The translations under genes and the position numbers were made by a program. The notes under the pieces are model-generated. The model was not told the DNA's origin. It ran no database searches and worked only from the letters and a program-made list of their open reading frames with translations. Below, one piece after another: positions 58,315 through 64,000 of a stretch of 64,000 nt of DNA; position 1 is the first letter of the stretch, and each line of letters opens with the position of its first letter. Source of the stretch: Pseudarthrobacter sp. Fe7 (GTDB lineage: Bacteria; Actinomycetota; Actinomycetes; Actinomycetales; Micrococcaceae); NCBI GenBank assembly GCA_024372495.1, contig CP099977.1, positions 3,782,001 through 3,846,000 of the forward strand, written 5' to 3'.

Positions 58315-59552
58315 CTAATGCACAACGATCGGCTGGAAACCCTCGGCACGGAGTGCGCTGAGGACCTGCTCACCGTGCTGGTGGCCCTTGGTTTCCAGGT
58401 TCACAGTGATGGAGACGTCGCCCATGCTGATGGAGCCGCCCACCCTGGTGTGGTCCAGGCCCGTGACGTTGGCATCATTTTCGGCAATGATCCGGGCGAT
58501 GGTGGCCAGTGAACCGGGGCGGTCGTCAAGCATCATCCGAACGGTCATGTACCGCCCGGCCGCGGAGAGGCCGCGCTGAATTACCTTGAGCATCAGCATG
58601 GGGTCGATGTTGCCGCCGGAGAGCACGGCCACCGTTGTGCCCGGGTTCTCGATCTTGCCGTCCATGAGGGCAGCCACCCCCACTGCCCCTGCGGGCTCCA
58701 CTACCATCTTGGCGCGTTCCAGCAGGAAGATCAGGGCGCGGGCCAGGGAATCTTCACTGACGGTCACGACGTCATCCACCAGTTCGCGGATGATGCTGAA
58801 GGGCAGCTGTCCCGGCCGTCCGACGGCGATGCCGTCCGCCATGGTGGAGACGCGCTTCAGCGGTACCAGCGCGTCGGCGGCCAGCGAGGGCGGGTAGGCG
58901 GCAGCGTTCTCTGCCTGGACGCCGATGATGCGGATCTCCCGGCCCAGTTCCCTGGCGCGGGCCTTGATGGCGACGGCGACCCCCGCCAGGAGCCCACCGC
59001 CGCCTACGCCCATGAGGACGGTGTCAACGTTGGGGACCTGTTCAAGGATTTCCAGGCCTACGGTCCCCTGCCCCGCCACTACGTCCACGTTGTCGAACGG
59101 GTGGACGAAGACCATGCCGGTTTCGTCGCTGTAGCGCTGGGCCTCGGCGAGCGCCTCGTCCACGTTGTGTCCGTGCAGGATGACTTCGGCACCGTGGCTT
59201 CGGGTGGCAGCAAGCTTAGGCAGCGCTACGCCCAGCGGCATGTAGATGCGGGCCTTGATGCCAAGGCTTTTGGCAGCCACGGCAACGCCCTGTGCGTGGT
59301 TGCCGGCCGAGGCTGCCACGACTCCCCGTTTTTCTCTTCCGGGGAGAGCCGCGCCATCCGGACGTAGGCGCCGCGGACCTTGAACGAGCCGGCGCGCTGC
59401 AGGTTTTCGCACTTGAAATAGACGTCGCCGCCCACCATACCCCCCAGGGCCCGCGACGATTCCACGGGCGTGCGCGCAATGATCCCGTCAAGCAGCTTCT
59501 GCGCCTCAAGGACATCGTCCAGTGTGACGGGAAGGGTTTCAAGGATCTTCAC
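58315..59552 (-). CDS. ilvA: Threonine ammonia-lyase with C-terminal ACT domain (one frame error)
   Basis: PLP enzyme converting threonine to 2-oxobutyrate for isoleucine synthesis or degradation. The PLP lysine is in AGSFKVRGAYVRM, the glycine loop is GVGGGGLLAGVA, and a C-terminal ACT domain starts around MTVRMMLDDRPGSLATI. The T-run 59329-59333 (A on the coding strand) reads five and should be six; corrected SPEEKKRGVVAASAGNH. Corrected length 412 aa. This short ACT form is between biosynthetic IlvA and catabolic TdcB, so the pathway role is not settled. GTG start with AGGAG upstream, three bases after the permease stop. Confidence 0.92.
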
Positions 59553-59555
59553 GGA

Positions 59556-60903
59556 CTACTCTCCTCTGGGTTCTGCCCGGTTGCCTTCCGGGGAGGCGGT
59601 GCGGGCATCACGGTGTTCGGATGACGTGCCGGCCGCCGGGACGGTCACGGCGTCGGATGCAGAAGGCGGTTCAACGTCCTCGATGGTGTTGTCCCCGCCT
59701 GCTCCGGCTGTGATGGGCCTCCCGGCAATTACCGGCACCTGTTCATGTTCCCACGTTCTGGCGGCGATGTAGCGAACGGCCGAGTTTGCTACGGCCAGGA
59801 TGGGTACGGAGAACAGGGCGCCGGGGATGCCGGCCAGGTAGGAGCCCGCTGCAACGCTGAGGATTACCGCCACCGGGTGGAGCGAAACTGCCTTGCCCAT
59901 GACCAGGGGCTGCAGGATGTGGCCTTCAAGCTGCTGGACCAGCAGGACGATTGCCAGCATGATCAAGGCGTTGACCGGGCCGTTGGCCACCAAGGCGAGC
60001 AGGACGGCCACGACGCCGGTCAACAGGGCACCCACAACCGGGATGAATGAGCCAAGGAAGACCAGCACGCCCAGGGGCAGGGCCAGCGGAACACCGATGA
60101 TGGCGGCGCCAACGCCGATGCCCAGTGCATCGACTGCTGCGACGAACATCTGGATGCGCGCGTAGCTGACCATGGACGCCCAGCCCTTGTGGCCTGCACC
60201 GAAGGTCGCTGCGCGTGCCTTTCGGGGAAGCAACCGGACAAGGAACGCCCAGATCCGGTCACCTTCCAGGAGGAAGAAGATCAGGATGAACAGCGAGAGC
60301 AGCAGTCCGGCAGCGAAGTGCCCCGCCGTGCTGCCAAAGGACAGGGCTCCGCTGAGGATGCTGCTGCTGTTGTTCTGCAGCGCGTCGGTGGCTTCCTTCA
60401 CGTACTGGTCGATTTGATCGGCAGTGAGGTGCAGCGGTCCCGCCGATAACCAGTCCTGGACTTGGCGTACGCCTTCGAGCGCCTGTGAATAGAGCTCGCC
60501 GAAGCCGACCGCCAGTTGCCTGCCGACCAGGGCCAGGGCGCCGGCGATGACGCCGATGAAGCCGAGGATTGTCACGGCGACGGCCAGGCCTGCCGGGAGT
60601 CCGCGCCGTTTAAGCCATACCGTGACCGGGCTGAGGAGTCCGGCAAGGAGTGCTGCCACCATGACAGGGATGATCAGGAGGGTGATGTGGCTTAGCAGCC
60701 ACACCAGGGTCCCTGCCATCAGTAGGATCAGGCCCAGCCGCCAGGACCAGGAGGCCGCTATGCGGATGCCATAGGGTATGTCCTTGTCCAGGCTCGCGGT
60801 CAGTCAGGACCCGCAGGGGCGCGGCCGCGGCGGGTGCCGGCACGGGAGTTGGTTGTACCGGTACGGGTTGGGCAAGGGTAACGTCGTCCTCTTTTGGCGT
60901 CAT
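59556..60903 (-). CDS. AI-2E family transporter / PerM-like permease (one frame error)
   Basis: 448 residues after correction. A Pro/Ala-rich cytoplasmic N-terminus precedes about eight helices with the AI-2E signatures GLPAGLAVAVTILGFI, FIPVVGALLTGVVAVLLAL and HILQPLVMGKAVSLHPVAVI, then a charged C-terminal tail. One extra base at 60791-60792 (CAGGCTCG) separates the N-terminal 38 residues from the first helix. ATG 60901-60903. Members include a quorum-signal exporter, Na+/H+ antiporters and mycobacterial PerM; transport of autoinducer-2 should not be assumed. It precedes ilvA in an operon. Confidence 0.9.
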
Positions 60904-60938
60904 GTCCCCATACTTCCTCAGCAGGGGCCCAATGCAAA

Positions 60939-61902
60939 TTAGCACCCTGCCATGCCCGGCGTGTAGTCGATGCCCCATTCCATGCTGAAAGACTCCCCGG
61001 GCGCCAGCCACCGGAGGCCGTCACCGGAGTTGAACGCATTGGCCGGTCCCGTCATGGGTTCTACTGCCACGGCCCGGGTCCGGCCCGGGTACACCGTGCT
61101 CACGTAGATGTGGACATACTGGCAGGATTCATCCTGCCAGAGCGATACTTGGCTGCCGTCGGCCGCGGCAAGGGTGTGCCGCGCCCTGCCGCCCTCATAG
61201 TGGAGGTCCGTCAGGGCAACGTCCACCGCCAGGTCCGCAATATGCCGGCCGGGACGGAAGTCAACGTCCCCTTCAACGGGGACCGAACTGCGCGGAATCA
61301 AGCGTTCATCGGTCACCAGCCGGGTGTCGGCGGCGACGGTGAGCTGCAGGTCCTCGACGGGGGTGTCTCCAACCCGCAGGTAGGGGTGCGCGCCTAGGAC
61401 GAAAGGCGCGGCGGCCGCACCGTCATTGGTGAGGGTCTGCCGGACGTGCAGCCCAAGGTCTTCCCCTAGCTGGTATTCCACCCGGTGCCGCACCAGGAAT
61501 GGGTAGCCGTGCTGCGGGAAGACGGTGGCTTCCAGCGACACGGCGTGCGGGGATTCCGCCACGGCAGCGTAGCCGGTGTTTCGAAGCAGGCCGTGGCTGG
61601 CGTTGTTGCGGGACACTTCAGTGATGTCCAGTTGCTGCTTCTTCCCGTCGAGGAACCATTGGCCGTCCGCCACCCGGTTGGCCCAGGGCGCCAGAGTGAT
61701 GCCCGCACCACCGGGCGAAATCTCGCCATCGCCGTAGGTCTCGGTCAGCAGGACCCCGCCGCGGCTGAATGAGCGGAGTCCGGCGGCGAGGCTCTGTTGC
61801 CACGGCAACGGCGTCGCCACGGCGAAGCTCGAATTGCCGGCCGGTGGCGCAGGGCCGGGTGGACGCAAGGGCGGGAGTTCCGTGGTCGGAAGAGGCAGTC
61901 AT
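60939..61902 (-). CDS. galM: Aldose 1-epimerase family protein (one frame error)
   Basis: Interconverts alpha and beta anomers of galactose or related sugars. 320 residues after correction. Motifs: TLAPWANRVADGQWFLDG, NNASHGLLRN (catalytic His), FVLGAHPYLRVG (second His) and VAVEPMTGPANAFNSGDG (catalytic Glu). The extra base is at 61790-61791, where GAGCTC reads GAGCCTC on the coding strand. The corrected N-terminal reading is VAVATELAAGLRSFSRGG. ATG 61900-61902. It diverges from galT, so the gal genes form a divergent cluster. YihR-type or GalM-type cannot be separated here. Confidence 0.88.
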
Positions 61903-61960
61903 GGGGTTTACCGTACAGCGGGTGGCTGCCCGCCTCCACCCCCAGGTTTGTTCCTTTTTG

Positions 61961-61989
61961 TTGCTAACTATTCTTTCTTGATCGTTTAT
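61961..61989 (+). promoter_or_regulatory. AT-rich gal promoter region
   Basis: TTGCTA (61961-61966) and GTTTAT (61984-61989) are 17 bases apart inside an unusually T-rich stretch from about 61946, upstream of galT. T-rich repeats such as TTTGTT at 61947 and TTTTTGTT at 61955 may be operator elements. The galT ATG has no clear ribosome binding site. Confidence 0.35.
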
Positions 61990-62003
61990 GCCACACTTTT
62001 TCC

Positions 62004-63160
62004 ATGACAGGGATTACCAGCACCAGACTCTCCGACGGCCGGGAGCTGATCTACTTCGACGATGCCGGCACCAGTACCTCGCGCGCCGAACACCTCACTG
62101 CCGACCACCGCGGCCTCCCCCGCGGGGCGAACCGGGCGAGGTCCGCTTCGATGCGCTGACGGAGGAGTGGGTGGCCGTTGCCGCACACCGCCAGGCCCGG
62201 ACCCACCTGCCACCGGCCGACCAGTGCCCCATCTGCCCCACCACCCCCGGGAACGCCTCCGAAATTCCCGCATCCGACTATGACGTGGTGGTCTTCGAGA
62301 ACCGGTTCCCCTCCCTGGGGCCGGCACTGGGACCGGTCCCGGAGGATGCTGTTTGGGGAACCAAAGGCCCTGCCTACGGCCGCTGCGAAGTGGTGTCCTT
62401 CACCCCCGAGCACACCGGGTCCTTCAGCGGGCTCAGCCGGGAGCGGTCCCGGACCGTCATCGAAGCGTGGTCGCAGCGCACTGCCGCCCTCAACGCGATG
62501 GCGGGCATCAAGCAGGTGTTCCCGTTCGAGAACCGCGGAGCTGACATCGGCGTGACGCTGCACCACCCGCACGGGCAGATCTACGCCTACCCCTACGTCA
62601 CGCCGCGCGCCGCGGTCCTGGGCGCAGCGGCCCGGAAGTACTACGACGCAAGGGACGGCAGTGAAACCCTCACCGGTTCGCTGCTGCGCGCTGAGCGTGA
62701 CGATGGCAGCAGGATGGTCATGGAGGGCAGGCACTTCAGCGCCTACGTGCCCTTCGCCGCCCGGTGGCCCTTGGAAATCCACCTGGTCCCGCACCGCCAG
62801 GTCCCCGACCTCGCCGCGCTGGACGGGGAGGAAAAGGACGAACTGGCACACGTGTACCTGGACCTGCTCAAGCGGGTTGACGCCCTGTATCCCACGCCCA
62901 CTCCCTACATTTCCGCCTGGCATCAGGCTCCACTGGATGACGTTCTCCGGCCGGCAGGCTACCTCCACCTCCAGCTGACCTCCCCGCGGAGGGCAGCGGA
63001 CAAGTTGAAGTACCTTGCCGGGTCGGAGGCAGCCATGGGCGCCTTCATCAACGACACCACCCCCGAAAGCGTCGCCGAACGGCTGCGCAATGTTGTTGTC
63101 CCGCCGTCGTCCACGCCGGCTGCCGCCATGGTGCCAACCCCGGAAGGAGCCTCCGCATGA
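62004..63160 (+). CDS. galT: Galactose-1-phosphate uridylyltransferase (one frame error)
   Basis: Second Leloir step: transfers UMP from UDP-glucose to galactose 1-phosphate. 385 residues after correction. The zinc-site region CPICPTTPGN, the active-site HHPHGQIYAYPY (catalytic His-Pro-His) and HLVPHRQVPDLAAL are visible. A C-run of five at 62117-62121 should be six, so the first 39 codons are out of frame with the rest. ATG 62004 (MTGITSTRLSDGRELIY). The stop overlaps galK (ATGA). Confidence 0.94.
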
Positions 63161-64000
63161 GCACCCGGAACCAGGACCACAACCAGGCCGCACCTGCCGC
63201 ACCGCAGGATCTGGTCCGCCGCTTCGAGCAGGAGTTCGGCAGCGCACCCGACGGCGTCTGGCAGGCGCCAGGGCGGGTCAACCTTATCGGCGAACACACG
63301 GACTACAACGAAGGCTTCGTCCTGCCCTTCGCCATTGACCGCACCGCCCGGGTGGCCGTCGCCGTACGGCAGGATGCCACCGTCCGGCTGTTGTCCACCT
63401 TTGGCGACCAGGGCATGGTCACCGCCTCGCTGGAATCGCTGCGCCCCGGAGCAGCCAAGGGCTGGACCAAATACCCCCTGGGCGTCGTGTGGGCCTTGCG
63501 GGAACGGGGCATCGACGTCCCCGGACTGGACCTGCTCCTTGACTCCGACGTTCCGCTCGGTGCCGGCCTGTCGTCGTCGCACGCGATCGAATGCGCCGTC
63601 ATCAGCGCACTGAACGAGCTCACGGGCGCCGGGCTGGGGGCCGAGGACATGGTGCTGGCAACCCAGCGGGCGGAAAACGACTTCGTGGGGGCGCCCACGG
63701 GCATCATGGACCAGTCCGCGTCCCTGCGCGGCTCAAAGGGCCGCGCCGTATTCCTGGACTGCCGGGACCAGACGGCGCGACTGGTCCCGTTTGAGACCGA
63801 ACCCGCCGGGCTGGTGCTCCTAGTGATCGACACCAAGGTCTCGCACTCCCACGCCGACGGCGGCTATGCCTCGCGGCGGGCATCCTGCGAACTGGGCGCG
63901 GAAATCATGGGCGTGAAGGCCCTGCGGGACCTGGACGTGACGGACCTCGAGGAGGCCAGCGGGCTGCTGGACGAGATCACTTTCCGCCGGGTGCGGCACG
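63157..64000 (+). CDS. galK: Galactokinase (partial, runs off the right edge)
   Basis: First Leloir step: ATP-dependent phosphorylation of galactose. 281 codons are present. The galactokinase signature GRVNLIGEHTDYNEGFVLPF, the GHMP ATP-binding loop VPLGAGLSSSHAIECAV and the catalytic Asp region VGAPTGIMDQSASL are intact. ATG overlaps the galT stop, so the two are translationally coupled. The last third, with the C-terminal motif, lies outside the window. Confidence 0.96.
   Translation, partial: MSTRNQDHNQAAPAAPQDLVRRFEQEFGSAPDGVWQAPGRVNLIGEHTDYNEGFVLPFAIDRTARVAVAVRQDATVRLLSTFGDQGMVTASLESLRPGAAKGWTKYPLGVVWALRERGIDVPGLDLLLDSDVPLGAGLSSSHAIECAVISALNELTGAGLGAEDMVLATQRAENDFVGAPTGIMDQSASLRGSKGRAVFLDCRDQTARLVPFETEPAGLVLLVIDTKVSHSHADGGYASRRASCELGAEIMGVKALRDLDVTDLEEASGLLDEITFRRVRH

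Overview
The window is high-GC DNA whose gene content is that of a Micrococcaceae actinobacterium, most likely Arthrobacter or Pseudarthrobacter. The lineage markers are a WhiB regulator, mycothiol S-conjugate amidase, an RpfB-type resuscitation factor, protein O-mannosyltransferase and the actinobacterial families DUF3499, DUF5719, DUF4245, DUF4307 and TIGR03089. Almost everything is core chromosome. I see no insertion sequence, prophage, CRISPR array or resistance island.

Layout. 1-3.0 kb: rplY, prs, glmU and tRNA-Gln, all read leftwards. 3.2-10 kb: a TetR regulator facing a leftward block of an ABC-F ATPase, ispE, rsmA, rpfB and tatD. 10-15.2 kb: moxR, a DUF58 protein and a TgpA-like transglutaminase in one operon. 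15.3-24.7 kb: succinate-semialdehyde dehydrogenase, rsmI, protein mannosyltransferase, an acyl-CoA synthetase, a DUF1461 protein, a SpoIIM-like protein and an RDD protein. 24.7-36.3 kb: an L,D-transpeptidase, ahcY, a Trm112-like protein, DUF3499, a zincin-like protein, DUF5719, a giant glycosyltransferase, whiB, TIGR03089 and GtrA, a neighbourhood that resembles the whiB2 region of mycobacteria. 36.4-41.2 kb: purK, purE, an LCP ligase and manA. 41.2-50 kb: a FemX-like ligase, class II FBPase, DUF4245, carbonic anhydrase, fumarase, a TetR-MFS efflux pair, Nudix and prepilin peptidase. 50-64 kb: an unknown protein, an acetyltransferase, PhoH, a prenyl synthase, hemolysin III, mca, DUF4307, greA, rhomboid, ilvA, an AI-2E permease and the galactose genes galM, galT and galK (galK runs off the end).

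How the genes work together. Several groups serve the cell envelope: UDP-GlcNAc supply (glmU), polyprenyl carriers (uppS, ispE), wall polymer attachment (LCP), branch peptide addition (FemX), cross-linking (L,D-transpeptidase), remodelling (rpfB) and mannosylation (manA, PMT). Central metabolism is represented by prs, purEK, fumC, glpX, ilvA, ahcY and gal.

The dominant oddity is technical. About 35 one- or two-base indels break the frames of about 20 otherwise intact, often essential, genes. They fall mainly into two classes: an extra base inside what should be GAGCTGG/CCAGCTC-like sites, and runs of six identical bases read as five. I treat these genes as intact and give corrected lengths. 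The real biological leads are in the non-coding DNA: palindromes upstream of gabD, rpfB, the TetR-MFS pair and hemolysin III, a possible mutually exclusive fold over the rpfB start, an attenuator-like greA leader, and a long structured element between the acetyltransferase and phoH.
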